Of a stretch of 64,000 nt of DNA, positions 24,185 to 33,174 are shown in pieces (position 1 is the first letter of the stretch; every line of letters begins with the position of its first letter). Source of the stretch: Bacillota bacterium (GTDB taxonomy: Bacteria > Bacillota > Clostridia > Acetivibrionales > DTU013); NCBI GenBank assembly GCA_023435305.1, contig JAEYRV010000025.1:1-64000 (forward strand), read 5' to 3'. A program made the translations under genes and the position numbers. The notes under the pieces are model-generated. The model did no database searches, had not been told where the DNA came from, and worked only from the letters and a program-made list of their open reading frames with translations.

Positions 24185-24200
24185 ATTATGTTAACATAAT
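24185..24200. promoter_or_regulatory. Palindrome upstream of the HD-GYP gene
   Basis: ATTATGTTAACATAAT is a perfect 16-bp palindrome located 28 bases before the HD-GYP start, in the region expected to hold its promoter. It looks like a dimeric repressor or activator site; the factor is unknown. Confidence 0.5.
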
Positions 24201-24231
24201 ATTATCATACTTCATATTATGAAAACAACAG

Positions 24232-24975
24232 TCACTCACCATCAAAATATGAAATTATAATCTCTCTTTTCTTGTAATACTTGTCAAGATATTTCGTGTT
24301 AAGGCCTTTCCTGTCATAACCGCCAGTGCCGCGCTGATATATCGATAGGGCCGTATCCCTCTGAGCCTTGCCTTCCTTTTCCTTTACGCGGTGATCCTGA
24401 AGTATCCAGCTGTAGAAGGCGGTTCCCCATTTGATATTTACGGCACCGTCGAGAGGCTTGTTCTCCGTGCCCAGGGTTTTGGAAAGCTCGGGTCCGTAAT
24501 CGGCGGATATTTGAAAGTACCCCTTATATTTGCCGCTGGAACACTTTTCCTGAAAATTGCTTTCAAGTGATATAAGAGCCAGCATGTCTATATAATCCAG
24601 CCCTCTCTCATTGCAGCATTCCCACAGCAGCTTCTGATGCTCCTTTTTCATAGGGATTTGAGGACAATACCACTGGCTTTCATCATCCTTAGGCTTGCCA
24701 AAGCCGGCTGCAGCTTTCAGCTCTGCTGAAGTATTCCCTGCTATGTCAGCGGCATGGGCTGCTATCATCTCCGTACCGGATATGAACTTCACAGCTTCAA
24801 GAACAGCCAGTGTTTCCTCAGAAACATCATATTCTTCAGCTTTTTCAGCGATTTCTTCCAAGGGCACCGCTTTGAAAGCCTCATTCACGACAGGTATGTA
24901 AGACGGTTCTGCAATGCCCGTTGATGTAAGCATCAGCGCTGTCAGTATACTGATCAAATCCTTTACCAGCTCCAC
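24232..24975 (-). CDS. Lytic transglycosylase (SLT-fold) protein
   Basis: A 247-residue protein with a C-terminal SLT-type lysozyme fold (about 120-240): the catalytic Glu lies in ALISLESNFQ, followed by KGYFQISADYG and the later NIKWGTAFYSWIL. The first 22 residues are hydrophobic and may be a signal sequence or membrane anchor (ISILTALMLTSTGIA). The N-terminal half is acidic and helical. The start is a GTG with AGGAGG upstream. Expected to cleave peptidoglycan glycan strands; possible role in sporulation or germination cannot be told. Confidence 0.82.
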   Translation of the reverse strand: MELVKDLISILTALMLTSTGIAEPSYIPVVNEAFKAVPLEEIAEKAEEYDVSEETLAVLEAVKFISGTEMIAAHAADIAGNTSAELKAAAGFGKPKDDESQWYCPQIPMKKEHQKLLWECCNERGLDYIDMLALISLESNFQEKCSSGKYKGYFQISADYGPELSKTLGTENKPLDGAVNIKWGTAFYSWILQDHRVKEKEGKAQRDTALSIYQRGTGGYDRKGLNTKYLDKYYKKREIIISYFDGE

Positions 24976-25005
24976 TTTTTTCTCCTCCTGCGGTCCAAAT
25001 GCCCT

Positions 25006-25683
25006 TTAAAATATCACTTGTACTTCATTTCTGATAAGCATATAGTCAGTTCCAACACTGCAGTCAAATGCAAGCACCCGCACGCCATTCCTGCTGACAT
25101 GTGAAAGGCTGTCTGCGAATTCTTTATGGGTCAGGACATTGGGTGTGAAATACCTGACTCCATCCATTTGTATCACAAAAATCACCATTGCCAGAAAGCC
25201 ATCGCCAAGACTATTGCACAATTCCTTAAGATGTCTGACTCCTCTTTCAGTCGGTGCATCCGGGAACATCGCAATGCCATCCTTCTCAAGGGTAACGCCT
25301 TTTACCTCTATCAGTATCCGCTGGGTCCCTGCCGTGACAAGGAAATCCACTCTGGAACTGCCGTAGGAGAATTCCGGCTTTATATCCGTGACGTCAGGCA
25401 GGCCGCCTTTGGACAGCCATTCGAATACAGCTTTATTTGGTGCTTGCGAGTCTATATTGATGATCCGGGCTCCCTTTTCGACAGAGATCAGTGACCATTT
25501 TGTCTTTCGCTCGGTATTGTGATGCCGTTGCAGGTATACAGCTGCCCCTGGCACAAGCAGTTCCTTGCAGCGGCCTGTGTTTTTCACATGTGCGGTTTCA
25601 GCTTTACCGTCAATGATCACATTGGCAATAAAGCGGTTTGGACGTGAAATGAACTCCCCTTTATGTATATCCTCGTACTTCAA
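25006..25683 (-). CDS. sfsA: DNA/RNA nuclease SfsA family protein
   Basis: A 225-residue protein matching the SfsA family along its full length: N-terminal RPNRFIANV, the OB-like NTGRCKELLVPG, and a PD-(D/E)XK-like core with DFLVTAGTQRILIEVKGVTL and FPDAPTERGVRHL. SfsA was first described as a sugar-fermentation stimulator and has nuclease activity. The start is a TTG at 25683; its GGGGGTGG ribosome site sits in the 3' arm of a ten-pair hairpin (25684-25728), which could occlude translation. Confidence 0.92.
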   Translation of the reverse strand: MKYEDIHKGEFISRPNRFIANVIIDGKAETAHVKNTGRCKELLVPGAAVYLQRHHNTERKTKWSLISVEKGARIINIDSQAPNKAVFEWLSKGGLPDVTDIKPEFSYGSSRVDFLVTAGTQRILIEVKGVTLEKDGIAMFPDAPTERGVRHLKELCNSLGDGFLAMVIFVIQMDGVRYFTPNVLTHKEFADSLSHVSRNGVRVLAFDCSVGTDYMLIRNEVQVIF

Positions 25684-25728
25684 TCATCCACCCCCACAAT
25701 ATCATTATTTTATATCATGGGGGTGGAT
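25684..25728 (-). promoter_or_regulatory. Hairpin covering the sfsA ribosome binding site
   Basis: ATCCACCCCC and GGGGGTGGAT (ten perfect pairs, 25-base AT-rich loop) lie between the DUF438 gene stop and the sfsA start. The 3' arm on the minus strand is the sfsA Shine-Dalgarno. It may also attenuate read-through from the gene upstream; there is no T tract. Confidence 0.55.
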
Positions 25729-25757
25729 AGTGTCAAAGAGATGTATTTGATAATTAG

Positions 25758-27053
25758 TCAGTCTGAAAGCCGTTTTTCGCCTGTTATCTCCTGTATAGGC
25801 CTTATATCCTGTGTGACCTCCATTGTGCCAAGATATTCGCCATCGGCATTCCTTACGGCGTAATACCTGATGAGCACGTATTTATTACCCATCTTAATCC
25901 AAAAGTCCTCATGATCCTTTCTGCCTGACATCAGGTCCTCCACTACTTTCTGGACCACATGCACGCTTGACGGCGGATGGCAGTTCTCGACCTTCCTTCC
26001 GATAATAGCCTTGGGTCTTGCAAATATACGTTCCCTGCCCTGGGTGAAATATTTTACCGAGCCGCTTTTATCAACAAAGGTGACATCCAGCGGCAGAGTA
26101 TTGAGCATGGCGTTGATTTCCTCAGGAGTGAGAATACCGGCATCAAATCTGACATATGCATTATCCCTTGAGGGCTTCTCTCCTTCATCCCTGGCCTCCT
26201 GCTCCACATCGGCTCTGGCTGGCTTCCAAACGTTCTTTGGTTTGATCAGGCAATAACCAAATTCTTCACTGCCCTCCGCCACCTTGACCCATTCATCTTC
26301 CGAAACCGTATCCAGTGCCATTGGGAACAAGATATTCTCTTCCTTGTAGATCATTTCCGACACTCTGTTCACAGCCTCGTTGATCTTGTCCAGCACTGTC
26401 CTCTTGTTTCCGTCATAACTTTCCAGAAGCTTCTCCGCTTCCTTCATTGAAGCTCTGATCTCATCATCCACGCCCCACATCACCTTTGGAGGTGCTGTGA
26501 CGCCATACTTCTCAAGGAACGGGAACAACAGGTTTTCTTTTCTGAGATAGTGCTTTTCTATCTCTCTGAGCTCCTTAATATCCTTCAGCAAAGCTTTGAG
26601 ATTTCCGGAGGTATCGTCAGTTCCAAAGCTTTCCGCATCAGGCTTGAGTCTTTCATTTATAAGCTTTTCAATCTCCTTGTTTTCCAGTCTGAAGGTGTGG
26701 ACCGGATGACCTGGTGTCTCCTCCTGCTTCTGAGGCTTGTGTATTTCCTCGATGGACCCTTTGAAAACCGAGGCATGGACATCACATAGCCTTTGTATCT
26801 CCTCGGGCGGCATGCCCTCCATCATAAGTGACTGCTCCATCTGAGCGATCTCATGGGTAGAGATATCCTTGATCAGCTCCTGAAAGCGGGGTTTGACCTC
26901 CTCGACGGTTTTGCCGCCGTGGAGCTCCATTATGAGTTCTTTAAGTACCTTCTGCCTATACTCCCGGTTATTGATAAATTCGCTGATAATACCACCCCAT
27001 TTCTTTATTATTTGACAAAAGCAATCGTGTTCCACGATCATACAGCTATTCAT
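25758..27053 (-). CDS. DUF438 / hemerythrin HHE / PAS protein
   Basis: A 431-residue soluble sensor-like protein. DUF438 lies at about 30-100 (VLKELIMELHGGKTVEEVKP, IKDISTHEIAQMEQSLM), a hemerythrin-type HHE four-helix bundle at about 110-280 (with VHTFRLEN, EIEKHYLRKENLLFPFLEKY, KEENILFPMALD) and a PAS-like domain at about 310-425 (VKYFTQGRERIFARPKAIIG, NCHPPSSVHVVQKVVEDL). HHE domains bind a di-iron centre and sense oxygen or nitric oxide, and the PAS domain of this family may carry haem. The ATG at 27053 has AGGGG eight bases upstream. It lies downstream of the DEAD-box helicase gene. Confidence 0.88.
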   Translation of the reverse strand: MNSCMIVEHDCFCQIIKKWGGIISEFINNREYRQKVLKELIMELHGGKTVEEVKPRFQELIKDISTHEIAQMEQSLMMEGMPPEEIQRLCDVHASVFKGSIEEIHKPQKQEETPGHPVHTFRLENKEIEKLINERLKPDAESFGTDDTSGNLKALLKDIKELREIEKHYLRKENLLFPFLEKYGVTAPPKVMWGVDDEIRASMKEAEKLLESYDGNKRTVLDKINEAVNRVSEMIYKEENILFPMALDTVSEDEWVKVAEGSEEFGYCLIKPKNVWKPARADVEQEARDEGEKPSRDNAYVRFDAGILTPEEINAMLNTLPLDVTFVDKSGSVKYFTQGRERIFARPKAIIGRKVENCHPPSSVHVVQKVVEDLMSGRKDHEDFWIKMGNKYVLIRYYAVRNADGEYLGTMEVTQDIRPIQEITGEKRLSD

Positions 27054-27104
27054 ATAGGATTCCCCTGCCGGCGGTTTTAATAACAACTGAATATCGGGCA
27101 GGCA

Positions 27105-28781
27105 TTATTTCCTTTTTCTCCTGTTGAGCCGCCTGACGATGGGCTTCTGGTTCGATTTTTCTATGTTCACCTTTCTGCCCTTCAGAGTGTAATCCTTCAT
27201 GGAATCCAGGACCTTTCTGGCGTATTCTCTCGGAACTTCAACAAAAGTATAGCTCTCATATATGTCGATAGCCCCTATGAGCTTACCGGGCAGGCCGGTG
27301 GTGGATGCGATGCTCTGAACTATATTTCCCGGCTCGATCCTGTCCTTTCTTCCCACATTGATAAACAGCCTTACATATCCGGCCTCTGCGCCTGAATCCT
27401 CATCGTCCTCATCGGCGCCAATGTCCTCTTTCGCTGATTTCGCACCTCCGGCTTCTTTTGTCTCTTCGGCTCCCGCCGTTCCGGAGATCATCTTCAGCAT
27501 GGCTGATGCAAAGTCAAGAGGGCTGACAAAGCTGTCTCCTTCAGAGGTTGAGTTGATCTCCTCTATAACTCTCTCGATATAGCCGGCATACCTGGCCAGG
27601 TCCGATTCAAAGATGCTTTTCCTGGCTGTATTCAGTATTTTGCTCATTTTTGTCTCCTCCACATCCATGATGGACGGAGGTGTCATCCTGTTTATGACTG
27701 CCTTTGTGAAACGCTGGATATCCTTGAGCTTGTTGATCTCACGCCCGACGATGAAGCTATAGGCCTTGCCTGCCCTTCCCGCTCTTCCGGTCCTGCCTAT
27801 TCTATGGACATAGTATTCATCATCATTTGGAAGGTCATAGTTGAATACGGCCTCCACATCATCCACATCTATTCCGCGGGCGGCAACATCGGTGGCTATC
27901 AATATGTCAAAGCCGCCATTCCTGAATTTGGCCATGACCTTGTCCCTCTGCTCCTGCCGCATATCACCATGCAGCGCCTCTGCGGCATAGCCTCTTGACT
28001 GGAGGTCGGAGGCCAGCTCGTCGACACGCTTCTTTGTGTTACAGAAAACAAGTGCGAGCTTGATATTATTTGCATCAATGATCCTGGACAAGATCTCGCT
28101 CTTTGTTGAATTGTTCACCATGAGATAATACTGTTCTATGCTGGGCACAGTGAGTTCCTTGTGGGATATTTTCACATGGGTCGGATCCTTCAGATATTTG
28201 TTGGTCAGCTCCAATATTTCCTTGGGCATCGTTGCTGAAAACAGTATTGTCTGTCTCTCCTCCGGAACCTCCTTCAGGATAGTGTCGATATCCTCACGAA
28301 AGCCCATATTGAGCATCTCATCGGCCTCATCGAGTATTATCATCTTCAGGTTGGCCAGCTTCAATGTACGTCTGCGCATATGATCCATGACCCTGCCCGG
28401 AGTTCCTATAATGATCTGGGGACGGTTCTTCAGCGCCCTTATCTGTCTGTCGATGGGCTGGCCGCCGTAGACCGGCAGTATCCTGATGCCGCTCTTATAT
28501 TTTGTGATGCTTTTGATTTCCTCCGATGACTGGATGGCCAGCTCCCTTGTGGGGCACAGCACCAGTACCTGGATGCTTTCACTGTCCGTATCCAGCATTT
28601 CCACAGCAGGTATACCGAAAGCACAGGTTTTTCCCGTACCGGTCTGTGCCTGCCCGATCACATCGAGGCCGCTGAAAATATTGGGTATCGCCTGAGCCTG
28701 TATGGGGGTTGCTTCCTCAAAGCCCATATCGTCGATGGCTCTTTGCATTTCTTCTGATAGATCCAATTCTCTGAATTTCAT
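27105..28781 (-). CDS. DEAD-box ATP-dependent RNA helicase (DeaD/DbpA-like)
   Basis: A 558-residue DEAD-box helicase. Motifs in order: Q motif (FEEATPIQAQAIP), motif I AQTGTGKT, PTRELA, TPGRV, DEAD in ILDEADEM, SAT, then ARGIDV and HRIGRTGRAGRAG. A spacer rich in E, A and D (about 420-455) leads to a DbpA-type RNA-binding domain (about 457-535; VRLFINVGRKDRIEPGNIV) and a basic tail ending RRLNRRKRK. Helps ribosome assembly or mRNA remodelling, often induced by cold. AAGGAG lies upstream of the ATG. Confidence 0.93.
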   Translation of the reverse strand: MKFRELDLSEEMQRAIDDMGFEEATPIQAQAIPNIFSGLDVIGQAQTGTGKTCAFGIPAVEMLDTDSESIQVLVLCPTRELAIQSSEEIKSITKYKSGIRILPVYGGQPIDRQIRALKNRPQIIIGTPGRVMDHMRRRTLKLANLKMIILDEADEMLNMGFREDIDTILKEVPEERQTILFSATMPKEILELTNKYLKDPTHVKISHKELTVPSIEQYYLMVNNSTKSEILSRIIDANNIKLALVFCNTKKRVDELASDLQSRGYAAEALHGDMRQEQRDKVMAKFRNGGFDILIATDVAARGIDVDDVEAVFNYDLPNDDEYYVHRIGRTGRAGRAGKAYSFIVGREINKLKDIQRFTKAVINRMTPPSIMDVEETKMSKILNTARKSIFESDLARYAGYIERVIEEINSTSEGDSFVSPLDFASAMLKMISGTAGAEETKEAGGAKSAKEDIGADEDDEDSGAEAGYVRLFINVGRKDRIEPGNIVQSIASTTGLPGKLIGAIDIYESYTFVEVPREYARKVLDSMKDYTLKGRKVNIEKSNQKPIVRRLNRRKRK

Positions 28782-28949
28782 AATAACTGATTTGCTCCTT
28801 TTTAAGTTGTATATTTATTTTCAGCAATAAGGCACCTATATATGATAATAACTCATTGTTTAAAGAAAAATTTTTCATAGGAAAGTGCAGTTATGCGTGA
28901 AAGCATTCTGAATATTACATAATGAACAGGACTCTGCCGGCGCGGTCCG

Positions 28950-29528
28950 TCATACCACGCTGTTGATCCTGTTTCCTGCAGACGGGATCTTGCTTTTACT
29001 ATATTGCGCTGCCTGGCTGTTCTTATCGTTGTCAGCGGCTGTCACAGTCCTTGTCACGCCTCCGGAGGCGTAGGCCCGACCACATTCAGGGCATGCGGAC
29101 ATGAATATCCTTACGCTCTGAGAAATGATCCGTCTTCCCTCGGAGTTGGCCTTTGCCTGCTCATTGACTACATGCTCCTGTTCATGGGACATCACCATGG
29201 CGGCCGAACTCCCGGGGTCTATATGTCCCGGCGCCTTGAAGGATACGCCGGGATCGTCGGAGCCATCCTGATATGTACGGTTTTTACAGGTCTGACACTC
29301 CACCTTCCCCATCCGTTTGAGCGCCTGCATCTCCGCCGCCGTATAAGGTCTGTCGGCTGCCGGACCGATACCGCCGGTCCCGCCGATCCCGCCGGTCCCG
29401 CGGGCTTTTGCTCCTCCTTCGGCTGCGGCATTTGCCGCCATTACTGCACCGGACCCGGCCGCCCCGGCATGAGATGTCTGTGGATAGCCGTTATTCAACA
29501 TCGGCTGACCGATACCATAAATACTCAT
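28950..29528 (-). CDS. SprA-like putative metalloprotease
   Basis: A 192-residue protein. The N-terminus (about 1-60) is Gly/Ala rich with a GGIGGTGGIG tract, possibly disordered. The conserved part (about 60-165) has CQTCKNRTYQDGSDDPGV, SHEQEHVVNEQAKA (an HExxH-like HEQEH) and CPECGRAYASGGVTRT, matching a small family of predicted zinc metalloproteins annotated as SprA-related. Two CxxC pairs could bind a second zinc. The ATG has GGGAGGTG upstream. Activity has not, as far as I know, been shown. Confidence 0.75.
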   Translation of the reverse strand: MSIYGIGQPMLNNGYPQTSHAGAAGSGAVMAANAAAEGGAKARGTGGIGGTGGIGPAADRPYTAAEMQALKRMGKVECQTCKNRTYQDGSDDPGVSFKAPGHIDPGSSAAMVMSHEQEHVVNEQAKANSEGRRIISQSVRIFMSACPECGRAYASGGVTRTVTAADNDKNSQAAQYSKSKIPSAGNRINSVV

Positions 29529-29623
29529 CTCACACCTCCCGGCAAAAAATTTGTCAATATATAATATATTATACTATATATATAGCTTAACATAAATGAG
29601 CCTATATAACCATTTTTTTCATA

Positions 29624-30778
29624 TCAGGACAAGCGGTTCCTGAAATCCTCATATCCGAAGCTTCGTACTGTCCTGCTGCCCTTTTTTTCACTGTACAGGA
29701 CGATGGACGGCAGGTTGACCCCGTTGAAGGTATTGTTCTTTACCATCGTATAGTGGGCCATGTCACAGAAAATAAGCCTGTCGCCGGCCTTCAGCGGTTT
29801 TTCGAAGGAATAGTCTCCTATGACATCGCCTGCAAGACAGGTATTGCCTCCGAGTCTGTATGTGAACCCGAATTCGCCGGGCTCCCCGGCGCCAATGATT
29901 TGCGGCCTGTAAGGCATCTCAAGCACATCCGGCATATGGCAGGCAGCTGATGTGTCGAGAATGGCGACCTCCATATTATTTTTGACGATATCCAGTACGG
30001 AGCAGACAAGATAACCGGTATTGAGTGCGACGGCTTCGCCCGGTTCAAGATAGATCTGCACCCCGTACTTTTCCTTGAAGTACAATATGGAGCGGATCAG
30101 GGTCTCAATATCATAATCTTTTCTGGTGATATGGTGCCCGCCGCCAAAATTGACCCATTTCATGCCCCGAATGTATTTGCCGAACCTTTCATCCACAACC
30201 TTTACAGTCCGCTCAAGAGTATCGGAATTCTGCTCGCACATGGTATGGAAGTGCAGGCCGTCGATACCATCCAGCTCTTCCGGCTTGAAATTATCCAAAG
30301 TAACACCAAAGCGGGAATTAATGCCACATGGGTTATATATGTCGGTGGTGATTTCAGAATACTCCGGGTTGATCCTGATGCCGCATTCTATCTTTTTAGC
30401 TGCCCCGGCAGCTTCATTGAATGCCCTCACCCTATCCCTGAACTTGTTCCACTGGCCAAAGGAGTTGAATACGATATGGTCGCTGTATTTCATTATTTCG
30501 TCGAACTCCCCATCCAGATATGCAGGAGCATATATATGGACTTCCTTCTTCATTTCCTCATAGCCCAGCCTTGCTTCGAACAAAGAGCTTGATGTGACGC
30601 CTCCCAGATAATCCGCTATCAGCGGATAAACCGAAAACATCGAGAAAGCTTTTTGTGCCAGCAGAATGGAGCAGCCGGTCCTTTGCCGGACCAGCTGCAA
30701 TATTTCAAGGTTTTTTATCAACAGCTCCTCATCCACGACATAGCATGGCGATGGAAGCTTGCTAACATCGATTTTCAT
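29624..30778 (-). CDS. nspC: Carboxynorspermidine/carboxyspermidine decarboxylase
   Basis: A 384-residue PLP enzyme of fold type III, the alanine-racemase/DAP-decarboxylase group. It decarboxylates carboxyspermidine (or carboxynorspermidine) to spermidine (norspermidine). The PLP lysine lies in LLAQKAFSMF near residue 43, with HFHTMCEQN, NFGGGHHI and YLEPGEAVALNTG further on. The ATG at 30778 follows GGAG; the frame extends upstream to 30841 without a site. It follows the carboxyspermidine synthase gene after 67 bases on the same strand. Together they replace the S-adenosylmethionine decarboxylase route. Confidence 0.93.
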   Translation of the reverse strand: MKIDVSKLPSPCYVVDEELLIKNLEILQLVRQRTGCSILLAQKAFSMFSVYPLIADYLGGVTSSSLFEARLGYEEMKKEVHIYAPAYLDGEFDEIMKYSDHIVFNSFGQWNKFRDRVRAFNEAAGAAKKIECGIRINPEYSEITTDIYNPCGINSRFGVTLDNFKPEELDGIDGLHFHTMCEQNSDTLERTVKVVDERFGKYIRGMKWVNFGGGHHITRKDYDIETLIRSILYFKEKYGVQIYLEPGEAVALNTGYLVCSVLDIVKNNMEVAILDTSAACHMPDVLEMPYRPQIIGAGEPGEFGFTYRLGGNTCLAGDVIGDYSFEKPLKAGDRLIFCDMAHYTMVKNNTFNGVNLPSIVLYSEKKGSRTVRSFGYEDFRNRLS

Positions 30779-30845
30779 TTGGTCCACTCCAATCGTTTTC
30801 TCCTTCCGTTCAGTAGATACCGCTAAACAACAGCTAAGCACTGTA

Positions 30846-32057
30846 TCAGTCCAAAAGCGTTGGAGAAAAGTCCTCTTTCCATGGCAGCCCCCACTTATTC
30901 AGCGCTTCCATGAACGGATCGGGATCGAATTCCTCTATATTGTATACACCTTTCTTCTTCCAGAGGCCCTTCATGATCATCATGGCGCCGATCATGGCAG
31001 GTACGCCGGTGGTATAGGAGATTGCCTGTGAACCGACCTCGGCATAGCATTCCTGATGATCGCAGACATTATATACATAGTAGGTACGGGGCTTTCCGTC
31101 CTTGATGCCCTGGAATATGCAGCCAATATTTGTTTTGCCCTTTGTCCTGGGCCCCAGTGACGCCGGATCAGGCAGCAGCGCCTTGAGGAACTGCAGCGGT
31201 ATGATCTGCTTCCCTTCGAATTCGACAGGCTCGATGGATGTCATCCCGACGTTTTCAAGCACCCTGAGGTGGTTGAGATAGTTATCCGAGAAGGTCATCC
31301 AGAAGCGTATCTTCTTGATCCCCTTTATATTGATAGCCAGCGATTCCATCTCTTCATGGTGCAGGAGGTATATATTCTTCGGGCCGATCTCCGGGAAATC
31401 ATATACGCTCTTGATCTCCAGCGGTTCGGTCTCGACGAATCTGCCATTTTCAAAATAACTGCCGTTGGCTGTGATCTCGCGTATGTTGATCTCAGGGTTG
31501 AAATTGGTCGCAAATGGATAACCATGATCGCCGGCATTTGCATCAAGTATATCTATGGAATATATCTCATCGAAGTAATGCTTCTGGGCATATGCGCTGA
31601 ATACGCCTGTAACTCCGGGATCGAAGCCGCTTCCAAGCAGAGCGGTGATGTGGGCCTTCTCGAATTTCTCCCTGTATGCCCACTGCCATTTGTACTCGAA
31701 TTTTGCGACCTCAGGAGGCTCGTAATTGGCAGTGTCCACGTAGTGTACGCCGGTTTCAAGGCAGGCATCCATTATGGTCAGATCCTGATACGGCAAAGCA
31801 ACATTTATGACTATCTCCGGATTGAAGCTGCGGATCAGATCCACGACCTGCTCCGTCCTGTCGGCATCCACCGCGGCTGTATGTATTTTAGTTTTGCTGC
31901 CGGGTATCCTGGCCGCTATTGATTCCTTTATGGCTTCACATTTTGAGACTGTCCTGCTTGCAATACATATTTCCTCAAAAACCTCGGAGTTTTGCGCACA
32001 TTTATGAGCAACAACGCTGGCGACTCCGCCCGCACCGATTATTAATGCCTTTCCCAT
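30846..32057 (-). CDS. Carboxy(nor)spermidine synthase (saccharopine dehydrogenase family)
   Basis: A 403-residue NAD(P)H-dependent enzyme that condenses L-aspartate semialdehyde with putrescine (or diaminopropane) to carboxyspermidine. The Rossmann motif IIGAGGVASVVAHK is at residues 5-18, INVALPYQDLTIMDACLETG near 85-104 and GSGFDPGVTGVFSAYA near 140. The ATG at 32057 has GGAGG six bases upstream. It is the first gene of the polyamine pair with nspC and has an extended -10 promoter just upstream. A LysR gene precedes it on the same strand. Confidence 0.92.
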   Translation of the reverse strand: MGKALIIGAGGVASVVAHKCAQNSEVFEEICIASRTVSKCEAIKESIAARIPGSKTKIHTAAVDADRTEQVVDLIRSFNPEIVINVALPYQDLTIMDACLETGVHYVDTANYEPPEVAKFEYKWQWAYREKFEKAHITALLGSGFDPGVTGVFSAYAQKHYFDEIYSIDILDANAGDHGYPFATNFNPEINIREITANGSYFENGRFVETEPLEIKSVYDFPEIGPKNIYLLHHEEMESLAINIKGIKKIRFWMTFSDNYLNHLRVLENVGMTSIEPVEFEGKQIIPLQFLKALLPDPASLGPRTKGKTNIGCIFQGIKDGKPRTYYVYNVCDHQECYAEVGSQAISYTTGVPAMIGAMMIMKGLWKKKGVYNIEEFDPDPFMEALNKWGLPWKEDFSPTLLD

Positions 32058-32098
32058 CTGTTTCCTCCATTTCCTGTCCTTTTTCGTCAGTGACAATG

Positions 32099-32107
32099 AT
32101 TATAACA
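32099..32107 (-). promoter_or_regulatory. Extended -10 promoter for the polyamine pair
   Basis: On the minus strand TGTTATAAT (extended -10) lies about 45 bases before the carboxyspermidine synthase start. A TTGATA lies closer than optimal upstream, so the -35 is weak. Confidence 0.45.
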
Positions 32108-32170
32108 CATTTTTCTTGTATCAACAGCATTTCAACAATTATTATGCCACATTGTTCAAAGAAAAATTTT

Positions 32171-33055
32171 TCACTTCTTCTCCACAAGCTCAACAAGCTT
32201 TCGTGCAGCCGGCGAAAGCGAAACGCTCTTAAGATAGCAGAATCCTATTCCCCTGGGAGGAATTTTATCTGTAAGCTCCAGCTTATAAAGCCTGGACGAT
32301 TTGAGGTACTCCTGTGAAAACTCCTCCACGACACATGCTATACCAAAATTGAACCTGGCAAACTCAAGCAGAAGATCGTGTGAGCCAAGCTCTATTTCAG
32401 GTGTGACCCTGAATCCCTTTGATGACAAATACCTTTCTATATACAGTCTGGAATTGGATTTGCGCTCCAACAGTATCATCGGGAGCCTGATTATCTCCTC
32501 AAGGCTCACAGGGCCCTTGCACATATCTCTGTATTTTTCACCGCATACAAAAATATCGTGTATCTCCGTGCAATCTATTGTTTCCAATGCCGGGTCCCTG
32601 ACCGGAAAATTACATACGGCTATATCTGTCTCACCGGATTTCAGGAGTGCACAAAGCTCAGTCGTGGTGCGGTTGATGATCTTCAAGTTGATATTGGGGA
32701 ACCTGTTTCGGAATATTTCCAGATAAGGCAGCAAAAAATGCTTCGATATGGTATCGCCAACACCTATTTTCATCTCGCCCACCTTCAGGTTGCGGGATTC
32801 CAGCAGCTTGTTTTCCCCTATATGTATGAGGTTGATGGCCGAATTTACATGCTCGAATAAAAGCTGCCCGTCACTTGTGAGTATGACACCTTTCGAGGTC
32901 CTGGTAAATAAACGTATCCCCAGCTCCTTCTCCAGGTTCATGACGGCCTGGCTGACCGCAGGCTGAGTCATATATAGCTCCTTTGCGGCCCTGGAGAAGC
33001 TCTTGCACTTTGCAACCTCACAGAAAACTTTGTACAGGTCCAGTCTCGTTACCAT
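32171..33055 (-). CDS. LysR-family transcriptional regulator
   Basis: A 294-residue regulator with an N-terminal winged helix (about 3-62; FSRAAKELYMTQPAVSQAVM) and a type-2 periplasmic-binding-like effector domain (about 90-290). AAGGAG lies upstream of the ATG. It is divergent from the CofE-like gene at 33175, and a perfect inverted repeat lies 13 bases before its start, so the CofE-like gene is the likely target; the polyamine pair downstream is another possibility. The effector is unknown. Confidence 0.9.
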   Translation of the reverse strand: MVTRLDLYKVFCEVAKCKSFSRAAKELYMTQPAVSQAVMNLEKELGIRLFTRTSKGVILTSDGQLLFEHVNSAINLIHIGENKLLESRNLKVGEMKIGVGDTISKHFLLPYLEIFRNRFPNINLKIINRTTTELCALLKSGETDIAVCNFPVRDPALETIDCTEIHDIFVCGEKYRDMCKGPVSLEEIIRLPMILLERKSNSRLYIERYLSSKGFRVTPEIELGSHDLLLEFARFNFGIACVVEEFSQEYLKSSRLYKLELTDKIPPRGIGFCYLKSVSLSPAARKLVELVEKK

Positions 33056-33067
33056 ATAACTCCTTAC

Positions 33068-33084
33068 TATAACGTATCGTTATA
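33068..33084. promoter_or_regulatory. LysR-type operator
   Basis: TATAACGTATCGTTATA, seven perfect pairs around a three-base centre, lies between the divergent LysR and CofE-like genes. It holds the T-N11-A pattern of LysR recognition sites and sits upstream of the CofE-like -35. Confidence 0.65.
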
Positions 33085-33105
33085 CAATCTATTAAAGGTA
33101 TTTAT

Positions 33106-33134
33106 TTTACTTATAGCACAGTATCACATATAAT
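33106..33134 (+). promoter_or_regulatory. Promoter of the CofE-like gene
   Basis: TTTACT at 33106-33111 and TATAAT at 33129-33134 with 17 bases between them, 41 bases before the ATG. Confidence 0.65.
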
Positions 33135-33174
33135 ACAAGTGTTGCATTCAAACTATCAGCAAGGAGTGATATGG

